This document shows positions 16,006 through 25,625 of a stretch of 45,985 bases of DNA, in pieces. Where the stretch lies: positions 121,226-167,210 of the forward strand of contig NZ_LWLE01000002.1 of NCBI RefSeq assembly GCF_001905125.1, read 5' to 3'. Under the pieces are notes generated by a model, which ran no database searches, was not told the origin of the DNA, and saw only the letters and a program-made list of their open reading frames with translations. A program made the translations under genes and the position numbers. Positions within the stretch are counted from its first letter, which is position 1. Each line of letters opens with the position of its first letter. Source of the stretch: Streptomyces sp. TSRI0281 (GTDB taxonomy: Bacteria; Actinomycetota; Actinomycetes; Streptomycetales; Streptomycetaceae).

Positions 16006-17034
16006 GTGAAGGCACTCGTGAAGCAGAAGGCCGAGCCCGGTCTGTGGCTGATGGACGTCCCGGAGCCGGAGATCGGCCCGGGCGACGTACTCATCAAGGT
16101 CCTGCGTACCGGCATCTGCGGCACCGACCTGCACATCCGGGCCTACGACGGCTGGGCGCAGCAGGCGGTGCGCACCCCGCTCGTCCTGGGCCACGAGTTC
16201 GTCGGCGAGGTCGCCGAGCTCGGCGCCGATGTTGCCGACATCAAGATCGGCGACCTGGTCAGCGGCGAGGGCCACCTGGTCTGCGGGAAGTGCCGCAACT
16301 GTCTCGCCGGACGCCGCCACCTCTGCCGCTCCACCCTCGGGCTCGGCGTCGGCCGCGACGGGGCGTTCGCCGAGTACGTCGCGCTGCCCGCCGCCAACGT
16401 GTGGGTGCACCGGGTCCCCGTCGACCTGGACATCGCCGCGATCTTCGACCCGTTCGGCAACGCGGTCCACACCGCGCTGTCCTTCCCGCTGGTCGGCGAG
16501 GACGTCCTGATCACCGGTGCGGGCCCCATCGGGATCATGGCCGCCGCCGTCGCCCGGCACGCCGGCGCCCGCAACGTCGTCATCACCGACGTCAGCGAGG
16601 CCCGCCTGGAACTGGCCCGCAAGGTCGGTGTCAGCCTGGCCCTCAACGTCGGCGAGGAGACCATCGCCGACGGGCAGCGCCACCTCGGACTGCGGGAGGG
16701 CTTCGACATCGGACTGGAGATGTCCGGCCGCCCCGAGGCGATGCGCGACATGATCGCGAACATGACGCACGGCGGCCGGATCGCCATGCTCGGACTGCCG
16801 TCCGAGGAGTTCGCCGTCGACTGGTCCCGCGTCGTCACCTCGATGATCACGATCAAGGGCATCTACGGCCGGGAGATGTACGAGACCTGGTACGCCATGT
16901 CCGTACTGCTGGAGGGCGGTCTCGACCTCGCCCCCGTGATCACCGGACGGTACGACTACCGCGACTTCGAAGCGGCCTTCGACGACGCCGCGAGCGGTCT
17001 CGGCGGCAAGGTCATCCTCGACTGGACCTCCTGA
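16006..17034 (+). CDS. tdh: L-threonine 3-dehydrogenase
   Basis: A 342-residue zinc-dependent medium-chain dehydrogenase that oxidises L-threonine to 2-amino-3-ketobutyrate with NAD+. Visible are the catalytic-zinc motifs GICGTDLHI and GHEFVGE, the structural zinc site [15 protein letters not shown] (four Cys) and the NAD site [24 protein letters not shown] is typical of Tdh. GTG 16006 is chosen because the conserved N-terminus ([14 protein letters not shown]) starts there and GGGAG lies 8 nt upstream; an open frame continues upstream but has no family match. The kbl gene follows 17 bp later, confirming the pathway. The 240-bp leader region carries no recognised riboswitch. Confidence 0.95.
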   Translation: MKALVKQKAEPGLWLMDVPEPEIGPGDVLIKVLRTGICGTDLHIRAYDGWAQQAVRTPLVLGHEFVGEVAELGADVADIKIGDLVSGEGHLVCGKCRNCLAGRRHLCRSTLGLGVGRDGAFAEYVALPAANVWVHRVPVDLDIAAIFDPFGNAVHTALSFPLVGEDVLITGAGPIGIMAAAVARHAGARNVVITDVSEARLELARKVGVSLALNVGEETIADGQRHLGLREGFDIGLEMSGRPEAMRDMIANMTHGGRIAMLGLPSEEFAVDWSRVVTSMITIKGIYGREMYETWYAMSVLLEGGLDLAPVITGRYDYRDFEAAFDDAASGLGGKVILDWTS

Positions 17035-17051
17035 ACCCTAAGGACTCACGC

Positions 17052-18245
<1,194 letters not shown>

Positions 18246-18274
18246 GGGAAGTAGGGGTACCGGAGCCTCGGGCC

Positions 18275-18418
18275 GGGACGCCGGGCCGGGGCTCATGGTC
18301 GGGCCGCCGGGCCGGGTCCATGGCCGGACGCCGGGCCGGGTCCATGGCCGGGACGTCTGGCCGGGGCTCATGGCCCGGGCGTCGGGCCGGAGCCGCGCCG
18401 GGCGTCGGGCGTCGGGCC
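18275..18418 (+). repeat. imperfect ~25-bp tandem repeats between kbl and the LysR gene
   Basis: Five units of 23-27 bp (about 18275-18300, 18301-18325, 18326-18349, 18350-18376, 18377-18399) share a CGCCGGGCCGGG core and most carry CATGG. A shorter GGGCGTC-type run follows to 18418. Function unknown. The region could be a decayed repeat or affect termination after kbl. Confidence 0.8.
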
Positions 18419-18468
18419 CCGGCGCGGTGGCGTCCGGGCCCTGAGCCCCGGTTCGGGATGTCCGGGAA

Positions 18469-18490
18469 GTCCCACGCGACCTGGGACAAT
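18469..18490 (+). promoter_or_regulatory. inverted repeat and -10 box before the LysR gene
   Basis: GTCCCA (18469-18474) and TGGGAC (18482-18487) form an inverted repeat. GACAAT (18485-18490) lies six nt before the ATG at 18497, suitable for a leaderless start. No SD is present. The repeat overlaps the -10, so autoregulation by the LysR product is plausible. Confidence 0.4.
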
Positions 18491-18496
18491 AGGCGC

Positions 18497-19405
18497 ATGA
18501 TCGATGCACGGCGGCTGCGAATCCTGCGTGCGGTGGCGGACCACCGTACGGTGACCGCGGCCGCCGCCGCACTGTATCTGACGCCCTCGGCCGTCTCCCA
18601 GCAGCTCGCCGCCCTGGAGCAGGAGACCGGCCACCGGCTCGTCGAACGCGGCGCGCGCGGTGCGCGGCTCACCGCGCCGGGGGAGATCCTGCTGACCCAC
18701 ACCAACGCGGTGCTGGCCCAGCTGGAGCGGGCCGAGGCGGAGCTCGCCGCGTACAGCGCGGGTGTCGCCGGTACGGTCACGGTCGCCGCGTTCGCCACCG
18801 GCATCGGCCTGGTCCTGGCCCCCGCGCTCCGCGAGCTGTCGCGCACCGCCCCCGGTATCCGGGTCCGCGTCCAGGACGCCGAGGGCGACGCGAGCGTGCC
18901 GATGGTGCTGGACCGGCAGGTGGATGTGGCGGTCGCCGTCGAATACCGGGGCGCGCCCGCCGAGGACGACCTGCGGCTGACGCGGGTGCCGCTCTACTCG
19001 GAGCCGTTCGACGCGGTGCTGCCGGTGGGGCACCGGCTGGCCGGTCAGGAACAGGTGGCGGTCGCCGACCTCGCGAAGGACCCCTGGATCGGACCGTACC
19101 CCGGCAACCCCTGCCACGATGTGGTGGTCCTGGCCTGTGAGTTCGCCGGTTTCGAGCCGATGCTCGAACACTCCTCGGACGATTTCCGCGCGGTGGTCGC
19201 GCTGGCCGGGGCGGGCGCCGGAGTGGCACTCGTCCCGAGGTCGGCGCTGCGGGGGACGGAACTGAGCGGGGTGGTCGTCCGCCCCGTACAGGGCAGCGCC
19301 CCGACGCGACGCGTCTTCGCAGCGGTACGGCAGGGGGCGGAGGGCCACCCGCTGATCAGCCCGGTCCTGGACGCGCTGGGAGCGGTGTCGGTCCGGGACG
19401 CCTGA
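18497..19405 (+). CDS. LysR-family transcriptional regulator
   Basis: A 302-residue regulator. The N-terminal winged helix-turn-helix reads RRLRILRAVADHRTVTAA then LTPSAVSQQLAALEQETG (~residues 4-47), and the rest is a periplasmic-binding-type effector domain (~90-295). The ATG at 18497 fits the family N-terminus; the frame stays open upstream through GC-rich repeats but without an SD. It is encoded alone, downstream of tdh-kbl and convergent with the ABC exporter genes. LysR genes often regulate a neighbour, so tdh-kbl or its own promoter are candidates, but nothing in the sequence proves this. The effector is unknown. Confidence 0.9.
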   Translation: MIDARRLRILRAVADHRTVTAAAAALYLTPSAVSQQLAALEQETGHRLVERGARGARLTAPGEILLTHTNAVLAQLERAEAELAAYSAGVAGTVTVAAFATGIGLVLAPALRELSRTAPGIRVRVQDAEGDASVPMVLDRQVDVAVAVEYRGAPAEDDLRLTRVPLYSEPFDAVLPVGHRLAGQEQVAVADLAKDPWIGPYPGNPCHDVVVLACEFAGFEPMLEHSSDDFRAVVALAGAGAGVALVPRSALRGTELSGVVVRPVQGSAPTRRVFAAVRQGAEGHPLISPVLDALGAVSVRDA

Positions 19406-19427
19406 GGGTCGTCGCGGATACCCGTGC

Positions 19428-19460
19428 GCCGGGCGGGCCTGAACCTCAGACCCGCCCGGC
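19428..19460. terminator. strong bidirectional hairpin
   Basis: GCCGGGCGGG (19428-19437) pairs perfectly with CCCGCCCGGC (19451-19460). The 13-nt loop can itself pair as CTGA-ACC-TCAG, giving almost one continuous stem. It separates the LysR gene from the convergent exporter operon. Confidence 0.8.
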
Positions 19461-19490
19461 ACACGTGCGCTTCGTTTCGCTTCAGCTCCG

Positions 19491-19558
19491 GCTTCCGCCC
19501 AGCCCCCGCTTCCGCCGCAGCCGCAGCCGCAGCCTCCGCTTCCGCCCCCGCTTCCGCC
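19491..19558. repeat. GCTTCCGCC repeats next to the permease stop
   Basis: GCTTCCGCC occurs at 19491, 19508, 19538 and 19550, mixed with CCGCAG triplet runs. The block ends just before the stop of the permease gene (19565). It is non-coding low-complexity DNA with no evident role. Confidence 0.75.
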
Positions 19559-19564
19559 CCAGCC

Positions 19565-22282
19565 TCAGCCCTTGCGCCGCTTGAGGACGAAGCGGCCACC
19601 GGACGACCCCGGCAGCACGGTCGCCGCCAGCGCGGCCACCGTCACCGCCGCCACCAGCACCCCGTACTGCGCGGGCGGCATGTACGGCGCCGACCCCGTC
19701 GCCGACACCGCGAACGCGGTGAGCGGGACCGCCGCGACCACCGTGCCGATCACCAGCCCCGCGACCGTCACCAGACCGGTCTCCAGCACCAGCATCCGCC
19801 GCAGCTGCCCGCGCCCCGTGCCGACCATCCGGAGCAGCCGGAACTCACCGCGCCGACCGGTCGTGATCAGGGCGAGCGTGCTGATCACGGACAGCAGCGC
19901 GAAGCCGCCGATCACACCCACCCCGATGATGACCATGGCGTTGTCCTCGTCCGACACCGCCGGAGAGATCCGTACGTCGTTCGCCTCCGCGGGCCGGACC
20001 AGCACCCCGCTGTACGGCGCCAGCGCCTTCCGTACAGCGGCGGAGGCCGCAGCCCCGGAATGCGGTGCGGTCCCGATCAGGAGACTCGCGTCGCGCGCCG
20101 CCGAGACATGCGCCGCCAGTGCCTCGCGCGGGAGCATGAACTCACCGAGACCCAGGGAGCGTTCGTACACCGCGACCACCCGGAGTTTCGCCTTCGTACC
20201 GTCCCCCAGCCGCAGTTCCACCGTGTCGCCGGTGGAGACGTCGAGGCTGTCCGCCCGCTCCGCGCCGACCGCGACCGTGCCCCGGCCGGTGAGCCGCTCC
20301 AGGTCGCCCGACGTGACCCCGGGGTCGAGGGTGCCGGACAGCTGGGAGGCCGTCACGCCCAGCACGGGCAGGCTGCTCAGCTTCGGCTCGCCGACCTCGC
20401 GATGGGCGAGGACGACGCTGGAGCGCAGCACGCCCGTCGCCGCCGTGACGCCCGGCGCCTTACGGACCGCTCGCGCCGCCCCGGCCGGCAGCCCGGCGCC
20501 CGGCGCCGTCGCCACCAGATCCGCCCGCAGCGCGGCGTCGGCCTGCCGGTCGGCGGCCCGTTCCATCGTCGTACCGGCCGCCAGCTGTACGCAGACGAAG
20601 GCGACCACCAGCACGATCGGCGTGAGCGCCGCACCGAGCCGCCGGGTGTGCGCGGAGGCGGTCCGCGCGGCCAGGAAGCCGGAGACCCCGCCGGCCTTGC
20701 GTACCGGAGTGCCGAGCACCCGCATCGCGATCCGTGCGATCCACGGCCCCAGCAACGCCACCGCGATGACCAGCGAGGTCGCCGCGCCCGACGCCGCGGC
20801 CGCCGCGGTCTGGCCGCTCTGCGACGTGGCGAGACCGGCCGAACTGACGCCCGAGAAGACCAGAACCAGGCCGGTGATCGTACGGAAGCGGCCCGGCTCG
20901 CTCGGTTCGGGGGAGCTCGCCGCACCCAGGGCCGCGGCGGGCCGCAGCTTCGTGATGCCCCGGGCGGCCAGCATCGCCACCGGCCGCACGAGGACGGTGA
21001 CGATCAGCGCGGCAGCCCCGGCCGCGGCGAACGGCAGCCACACGGGTACCGGCAGCGGCAGCGCGTCCGTGGTCAGCAGCGACCGCATCGCGAGACCCAG
21101 CGGTACGGCTCCGATGCCGCCCAGCACCGCGGCGGTGGCGGAGACCCGGCCCGCCTCCCGGCCGATCGCCGACCTGAGCTGGCGCGGCGTCGCCCCGACC
21201 GCCCGCAGCAGGGCCAGTTCACCGGACCGCTGGTGGATCGCCTGGGACAGTGTGGAGCCGATCACCAGGAGCGCCACCATCAGCACGGTGCCGCCGATCG
21301 ACCCCAGCAGGCCCAGCTGATCGCCGCGCCCGCCGAGCGCGCTCAACTGCTCCGCCTCGCCCCGCTCCGTACCGGTCAGGACCCGCACCCCGCGGTCGGA
21401 ACCGGCGGCGGCACGCTCGGGGAGCGCCCTGTTCACCGAGTCCCGCACGGTGTCGGCCGGGACCCCCTCCTTCGCGACGATCCCGATCGCGTCGACGGTG
21501 TCCGGATGCCCGGCCAGCGCGGTCAGCCGCCGCTCGGTGAAGAACACGGCCGGGGCGCCCTTTCCCCGGTGGCCCGGGTCAGCGACACCGGTGAGGGTGT
21601 AGGATCTGGCGGCCCCGTCGACCTGGAGCTTCACCGTGTCGCCCGGCCCGCTTCCGGCCGGTACCAGCGCCGTGTCCAGGACCACGTCGGTCGCGGCCTT
21701 CGGGGCCCGGCCCCCGGTCAGCTCGTACGGGGTCAGCACCGCGGACGGCCAGGAGCGGCCGACCGCGGGTGTCCCGCCGCCCACGGTGACCGGAACGGAG
21801 TCGTCCGCGACGGCACGGGCGACCCCGTCGGCCCCCGCCGCCTTCGCCAGCAGGGACCGGTCGAGCCGGGCCCGTTCCGACAGGTACGCCGTCGCGGTCT
21901 TCGGTTCACTGCCCCAGGGCTTCGCGGTGTACGACACCTTCTGGTCGGCGGCCACCACCGCGTCGGCGCCCGCGTACCGGTCGACCGGCGGCGTGGCCAC
22001 CAGCAGCGAACCGAGAACGAACGCGAACGCGCCGATCAGCGCCGCGGCGGCGGCCGTCGCCGCGATCACCGCCGCCCAGGCCCGGCGGTGCGCGGGCAGC
22101 GAGCGCCGGGCGAGGAACGCGGACGCCCGACGCGACCCGTGCCGTACGGCCGGCGGATCGCGCGGGTCCTTCCTCCTGTCGCGCACGGTCGCGGGCTCGT
22201 GTGCACCCGACGCCTTTCCGCCGCCCACGGTCCCGGGCCCGTGGGAGCCCGTGCTCCTGCTGTCGCGTACGGCTCTGTTCAT
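19565..22282 (-). CDS. ABC transporter permease, double FtsX/MacB-type
   Basis: A 905-residue membrane protein. A ~65-residue basic/Gly N-terminal extension precedes the first helix (AWAAVIAATAAAAALIGAF). A large extracellular region follows, then an FtsX-type helix block around GTVLMVALLVIGSTLSQAI, and a second extracellular and FtsX-type block at the C-terminus (AMVIIGVGVIGGFALLSVI). This duplicated layout is typical of exporters for peptides or lipoproteins and of antimicrobial-peptide resistance systems. Its ATG overlaps the stop of the ATPase gene as ATGA (22279-22282), so the two subunits are translated together. The divergent two-component system probably controls it. Confidence 0.92.
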   Translation of the reverse strand: MNRAVRDSRSTGSHGPGTVGGGKASGAHEPATVRDRRKDPRDPPAVRHGSRRASAFLARRSLPAHRRAWAAVIAATAAAAALIGAFAFVLGSLLVATPPVDRYAGADAVVAADQKVSYTAKPWGSEPKTATAYLSERARLDRSLLAKAAGADGVARAVADDSVPVTVGGGTPAVGRSWPSAVLTPYELTGGRAPKAATDVVLDTALVPAGSGPGDTVKLQVDGAARSYTLTGVADPGHRGKGAPAVFFTERRLTALAGHPDTVDAIGIVAKEGVPADTVRDSVNRALPERAAAGSDRGVRVLTGTERGEAEQLSALGGRGDQLGLLGSIGGTVLMVALLVIGSTLSQAIHQRSGELALLRAVGATPRQLRSAIGREAGRVSATAAVLGGIGAVPLGLAMRSLLTTDALPLPVPVWLPFAAAGAAALIVTVLVRPVAMLAARGITKLRPAAALGAASSPEPSEPGRFRTITGLVLVFSGVSSAGLATSQSGQTAAAAASGAATSLVIAVALLGPWIARIAMRVLGTPVRKAGGVSGFLAARTASAHTRRLGAALTPIVLVVAFVCVQLAAGTTMERAADRQADAALRADLVATAPGAGLPAGAARAVRKAPGVTAATGVLRSSVVLAHREVGEPKLSSLPVLGVTASQLSGTLDPGVTSGDLERLTGRGTVAVGAERADSLDVSTGDTVELRLGDGTKAKLRVVAVYERSLGLGEFMLPREALAAHVSAARDASLLIGTAPHSGAAASAAVRKALAPYSGVLVRPAEANDVRISPAVSDEDNAMVIIGVGVIGGFALLSVISTLALITTGRRGEFRLLRMVGTGRGQLRRMLVLETGLVTVAGLVIGTVVAAVPLTAFAVSATGSAPYMPPAQYGVLVAAVTVAALAATVLPGSSGGRFVLKRRKG

Positions 22283-23001
22283 CGCAGCCGCCCGCCGTCC
22301 ATCGTCAGGACGTTGTCCGCCCAGCTCGCCGCGACCGGGTCGTGGGTGACCATGACGACCGTCCGGCCGTCGGCCCGCACCGCGTCCCGCAGCAGCCCCA
22401 GCACCAGCGTCGCCGACTCCGGGTCCAGGGACGCCGTGGGCTCGTCCGCGAAGATCACGTCCGGGTCCGTGACCAGCGCCCTGGCCACCGCCACCCGCTG
22501 CTGCTGCCCGCCCGAAAGCGTCGCGGGCCCGTCACCGCCGCGTCCCGCGAGCCCGACCCGGGCCAGCAGGTTCCGGCCTCGGGCCAGCACCTCCGTACCG
22601 GCGGGATCGGCGCCCGCCAGCACCAGCGGCAGCACCACGTTCTCCTCGATGGAGAGCGAGGACACCAGGTTGAGGGCGTGCGACTGGAAGACGAAACCGA
22701 TCCGGTCCCGGCGCAGCCGGGTCAGCGCCGCCTCGGAGAGCGAGCCGAGATCCGTGCCGCCGATCCGTACCGTCCCCGAGGTCGGCCGGTCCAGCCCCGC
22801 CGCGCACTGGAGGAACGTGCTCTTGCCCGATCCCGAGGGACCCACCACCGCGGTGAAACTGCCGACCGGGACCGCACAGCTGACCATGTCCAGGGCCGTC
22901 GCCTCCCGGCCGCTGCCACGTCGCCCGTAGCGTCGGCTCACCGACTCCAGGCTGAGCGCGGCCGCCTGTGTCGTCATGACCGTGTTCACCGTTGCCTTCA
23001 C
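22279..23001 (-). CDS. ABC transporter ATPase, MacB/LolD-type
   Basis: A ~240-residue ATPase that drives the FtsX-type permease. Visible are Walker A GPSGSGKST, the Q-loop in IGFVFQSHALN, signature LSGGQQQR, Walker B VIFADEPT and the switch His in MVTHDP. The longest start is GTG 23001. ATG 22977 (MTTQAAALSL) is equally likely because GGTGA lies 8 nt before it. A TAGCGT at 23041-23046 on this strand is a possible -10. It forms an operon with the permease and is divergent from the sensor kinase gene. Confidence 0.95.
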   Translation of the reverse strand: MKATVNTVMTTQAAALSLESVSRRYGRRGSGREATALDMVSCAVPVGSFTAVVGPSGSGKSTFLQCAAGLDRPTSGTVRIGGTDLGSLSEAALTRLRRDRIGFVFQSHALNLVSSLSIEENVVLPLVLAGADPAGTEVLARGRNLLARVGLAGRGGDGPATLSGGQQQRVAVARALVTDPDVIFADEPTASLDPESATLVLGLLRDAVRADGRTVVMVTHDPVAASWADNVLTMDGGRLR

Positions 23002-23081
23002 CGTTCTTTCCGTCTTCCTCGTACCGCTTGACCTGCACTGACGCTATGCGACGGGAGATTCGGCAGCGAGGGTGCGCACTA

Positions 23082-23119
23082 CCCGACCGGGGGTGCAGCC
23101 TGCTACACCCCCGGTCGGG
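23082..23119. promoter_or_regulatory. perfect 14-bp dyad between divergent operons
   Basis: CCCGACCGGGGGTG (23082-23095) and CACCCCCGGTCGGG (23106-23119) are perfect inverted repeats around a 10-bp spacer, whose ends extend the symmetry further (AG…CT). The centre is roughly 60-70 bp upstream of the expected start sites of both divergent operons, a position suited to a dimeric activator. The response regulator encoded alongside is the obvious candidate. Confidence 0.7.
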
Positions 23120-23167
23120 GGACCGCCCCACTCACACGGTGGTCCGACCCCCGTAACGTGACCTGTC

Positions 23168-24397
23168 ATGAGCTCCGATCCCGCCTTGCTGACGGCCGCC
23201 ATCCGGCGTGCGTGGGAAGCGTCGCACTACCTCTTCATCGGCCTCGCCGTGTCGCTGCTCACCTATCTGAGCGCGTTCCTGGTGGTGGCCGTCCTGATGT
23301 TCGCCGCAGTGATCATCGGGCTGCCCGCGCTGCCGGAAGCCGCCAAACTGCTCCGCGGATTCGCCGAGTCCGAGCGACGCCGGGCGGCCGCCCGGCTCGG
23401 TATCGTGTTCCGGCCGACGCAGTATCTGCCGCTGGACGGCGGGGAACTGCCGGAGCGGGTCAGGCGCGTGCTCACCGACTCCGCGACCTGGCGCGATGTG
23501 CTGTGGCTGCCCATGCAGACCCTCCTGGGCATGGGCGTGGGCTATCTCACGCTGGTGCTGTGGCCGATCGCGCTCCTCGTGGACGGGGCCGCGCTGCCGC
23601 TCGCGCGCCTCCTGGACCGGCGCAGGGCCGACGAATACGGCACCCCGTTGCCCGAACGGCCCGGCTGGGTGCTGCGCTGGTTTCCCGTGCTCGCCGATCT
23701 GTCGGCGACCTGGACCCGGTCCCTGCTCGCGTCCGCACCGTCCGACGCGCTCTCCGAACGGGTCGCCCAGCTGACCGAGAGCCGGGCCGGGGCCGTCGCG
23801 GCCCACGGTGCCGAACTGCGCCGCATCGAACGGGATCTGCACGACGGGGCGCAGGCCAGGATCGTCGCCCTGTCGATGCGGATCGGACTGGCCAAGCAGC
23901 TCATCGACCGCGATCCCGACGCTGCCCGCACCCGGCTGGACGAGGCCCAGGACGGTGCCGACGAGGCGCTCGCCGAGCTCCGGCACGTGGTGCGCGGCAT
24001 CCATCCGCCCATCCTGACGGACCGCGGACTGGCCGGTGCGGTACGGGCGCTGGCCGCCGATGTGGCGGTCCCCGTCGAGGCGGACCTGGACAGCGTCGAG
24101 GACGGGCGGCGGCTGCCCGCCGCGATCGAGGCGGCGGCGTACTTCGTGGTCGCCGAGGCGTTCACCAACATCAGCAAGCACAGTGGTGCCACGGCGGCCC
24201 GGGTCCGGATCGACCGGGGCCCCGACACCCTGCGGGTGATGATCGGCGACGATGGGCACGGCGGCGCGAACGAACGCGCCGGCAGCGGGCTGGTGGGAAT
24301 CCGGCGGCGGGTCGCCGCCCTGGACGGCACCACCCGGATCAGCAGCCCCATCGGGGGGCCGACGGACATCGAAGTGGAGCTGCCGTGCGGATTGTGA
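23168..24397 (+). CDS. sensor histidine kinase (HisKA_3 type)
   Basis: A 409-residue membrane kinase. Hydrophobic blocks near residues 20-54 and 112-145 flank a short loop, resembling the Streptomyces 'putative sensor' domain. The dimerisation/phosphoacceptor motif is RRIERDLHDGAQ with H225, and the ATPase domain shows EAFTNISKHSGA and GDDGHGG followed by GSGLVGIRRRV. It should phosphorylate the overlapping response regulator. The ATG at 23168 has no SD, but TAACGT (23154-23159) lies eight nt before it, so the mRNA may be leaderless. Divergence from an FtsX-type exporter is the usual arrangement of envelope-stress or peptide-sensing modules. Confidence 0.93.
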   Translation: MSSDPALLTAAIRRAWEASHYLFIGLAVSLLTYLSAFLVVAVLMFAAVIIGLPALPEAAKLLRGFAESERRRAAARLGIVFRPTQYLPLDGGELPERVRRVLTDSATWRDVLWLPMQTLLGMGVGYLTLVLWPIALLVDGAALPLARLLDRRRADEYGTPLPERPGWVLRWFPVLADLSATWTRSLLASAPSDALSERVAQLTESRAGAVAAHGAELRRIERDLHDGAQARIVALSMRIGLAKQLIDRDPDAARTRLDEAQDGADEALAELRHVVRGIHPPILTDRGLAGAVRALAADVAVPVEADLDSVEDGRRLPAAIEAAAYFVVAEAFTNISKHSGATAARVRIDRGPDTLRVMIGDDGHGGANERAGSGLVGIRRRVAALDGTTRISSPIGGPTDIEVELPCGL

Positions 24398-25044
24398 TCG
24401 CCGAGGACAACGCCCTGTTGAGGGAGGGGCTGATCCTCCTCCTCACCAGCTCGGGCCACGAGGTGGTGGCCGATGCGGCGGCGGGCCCCGAGGTGCTGCC
24501 CGCACTCCTCGAACACCGCCCGGACGTGGCCGTGCTCGACGTACGGCTGCCGCCGTCCTTCCGCGACGAGGGCCTGCGCGCCGCCCTCGCCGCCCGCGCC
24601 GAACTGCCGGACCTGCCGATCCTAGTCCTCTCGCAGTACGTCGAGGAGATGTACGCCGCCGAGCTGCTCTCCCAGGGCGCCCGGGGCATCGGCTATCTCC
24701 TCAAGGACCGGGTGGGCCGGGTCGACCAGTTCCTCCAGGCCCTGGAGCGGGTGGCGGCCGGAGGGACCGCCCTCGATCCGGAGGTGGTCTCCCAGCTGCT
24801 CACCCGGAAGTCCTCGGCGGGCCCCCTCCAGAGCCTCACCGCCCGGGAGCGCGAGGTCCTGGAGCACATGGCCCAGGGCCAGGCGAACGCCACGATCGCC
24901 GCCGAACTGGTCGTCACCGAACGCGCGGTGAGCAAGCACATCGGCTCGATCTTCGCCAAGCTCGGCCTGGAACCGGACGACGGCTCGGTGCACCGCCGGG
25001 TGCTGGCGGTACTGGCGTACCTGGAGAGCAAGGGGACGAACTGA
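24385..25044 (+). CDS. NarL/LuxR-type response regulator
   Basis: A 219-residue regulator: receiver domain (VRIVIAEDNALLREG; phosphoacceptor D52 in VAVLDVRLP; K in LLKDRVGR) and a LuxR-type helix-turn-helix at the C-terminus (SLTAREREVLEHMAQG, TERAVSKHIGSIFAKL). GTG 24385 is preferred because the beta-1 strand begins there and GTGGAG lies upstream; the gene overlaps the kinase by 13 bp. The phosphorylated dimer probably binds the dyad at 23082-23119 and controls the exporter and its own operon. Confidence 0.95.
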   Translation: MRIVIAEDNALLREGLILLLTSSGHEVVADAAAGPEVLPALLEHRPDVAVLDVRLPPSFRDEGLRAALAARAELPDLPILVLSQYVEEMYAAELLSQGARGIGYLLKDRVGRVDQFLQALERVAAGGTALDPEVVSQLLTRKSSAGPLQSLTAREREVLEHMAQGQANATIAAELVVTERAVSKHIGSIFAKLGLEPDDGSVHRRVLAVLAYLESKGTN

Positions 25045-25061
25045 GGCACGCGTTCCCGGTC

Positions 25062-25163
25062 GGCTCACGCGGGTGCCTGCCGTCCACGCGGGCGCATAAC
25101 GGCTCACGCGCGTCCCGACCACCTCACGCGGGGCTCACCCATGTCTTCGTCGGCTCACGCGGG
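25062..25163. repeat. irregular GGCTCACGCGGG repeats
   Basis: Copies or near-copies start at 25062, 25083, 25101, 25122 and 25152; the last overlaps the stop codon of the glyoxalase-fold gene. They fill the gap between two convergent genes. Function unknown. Confidence 0.7.
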
Positions 25164-25544
25164 CTGCAACAGGTCCCACCGGTTGCCGTACAGGTCCTCG
25201 AAGACCGCCACCGAGCCGTACACCTCGTGCCGGGGCTCCTCCAGGAACCGCACCCCGGCCGCCCGCATCCGCGCATGATCGCCCGCGAAGTCCTCGGTGT
25301 GCAGGAAGAACCCGACCCGGCCGCCCGTCTGCGCCCCCACGCTCGCGCCCTGGGCCTCGTCCTTGGCGCGGGCCAGCAGCAGCCCCGTACCGGCGGCGGC
25401 GCCGCGCGGGCGCACCACCACCCAGCGGGAGCCGTCGCCCCGGTCCGTGTCCTCCACCAGCTCGAACCCGAGGGCGTCGCGGTAGAAGCCGATCGCTTCG
25501 TCGTAGTCGTGGACGACCAGAGTGACCAGGGCGATGAGGGACAT
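25155..25544 (-). CDS. glyoxalase/bleomycin-resistance fold (VOC) protein
   Basis: A 129-residue VOC-superfamily protein with two beta-alpha-beta-beta-beta units. It opens ALVTLVVHDYDEAIGFYRDA and ends VYGSVAVFEDLYGNRWDLLQ. The metal-site positions are H12 in the first strand and E116 (AVFED) near the end. The reaction is not predictable; relatives include isomerases, dioxygenases and drug-binding proteins. ATG 25544 with SD GGAAGGA fits the domain start. A GTG at 25589 in the same frame also has a strong SD and would add 15 residues, with TTA as codon 2. It is divergent from the P-loop kinase gene. Confidence 0.88.
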   Translation of the reverse strand: MSLIALVTLVVHDYDEAIGFYRDALGFELVEDTDRGDGSRWVVVRPRGAAAGTGLLLARAKDEAQGASVGAQTGGRVGFFLHTEDFAGDHARMRAAGVRFLEEPRHEVYGSVAVFEDLYGNRWDLLQPA

Positions 25545-25575
25545 GAACGGGTCCTTCCGGAGGGGCGACATCAGA

Positions 25576-25587
25576 GTTATACGTAAC
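25576..25587. promoter_or_regulatory. AT-rich near-palindrome in a divergent promoter region
   Basis: GTTATACGTAAC (25576-25587) is the only AT-rich patch between the divergent VOC and P-loop kinase genes. GTTA and TAAC are inverted repeats around TACG. It could be an operator or contain promoter elements. Confidence 0.35.
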
Positions 25588-25625
25588 ACTAACGCTCCTC
25601 CTCCCCGTCCCCGCACACTTCCGGC

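Noticed and set aside
19424..22930. 1168-codon open frame on the plus strand opposite the ABC permease
   Set aside because: It is antisense to a gene with clear family motifs and an ATGA-coupled start. Its translation is Arg/Gly/Gln-rich without any domain, as expected from GC-biased codons read backwards.
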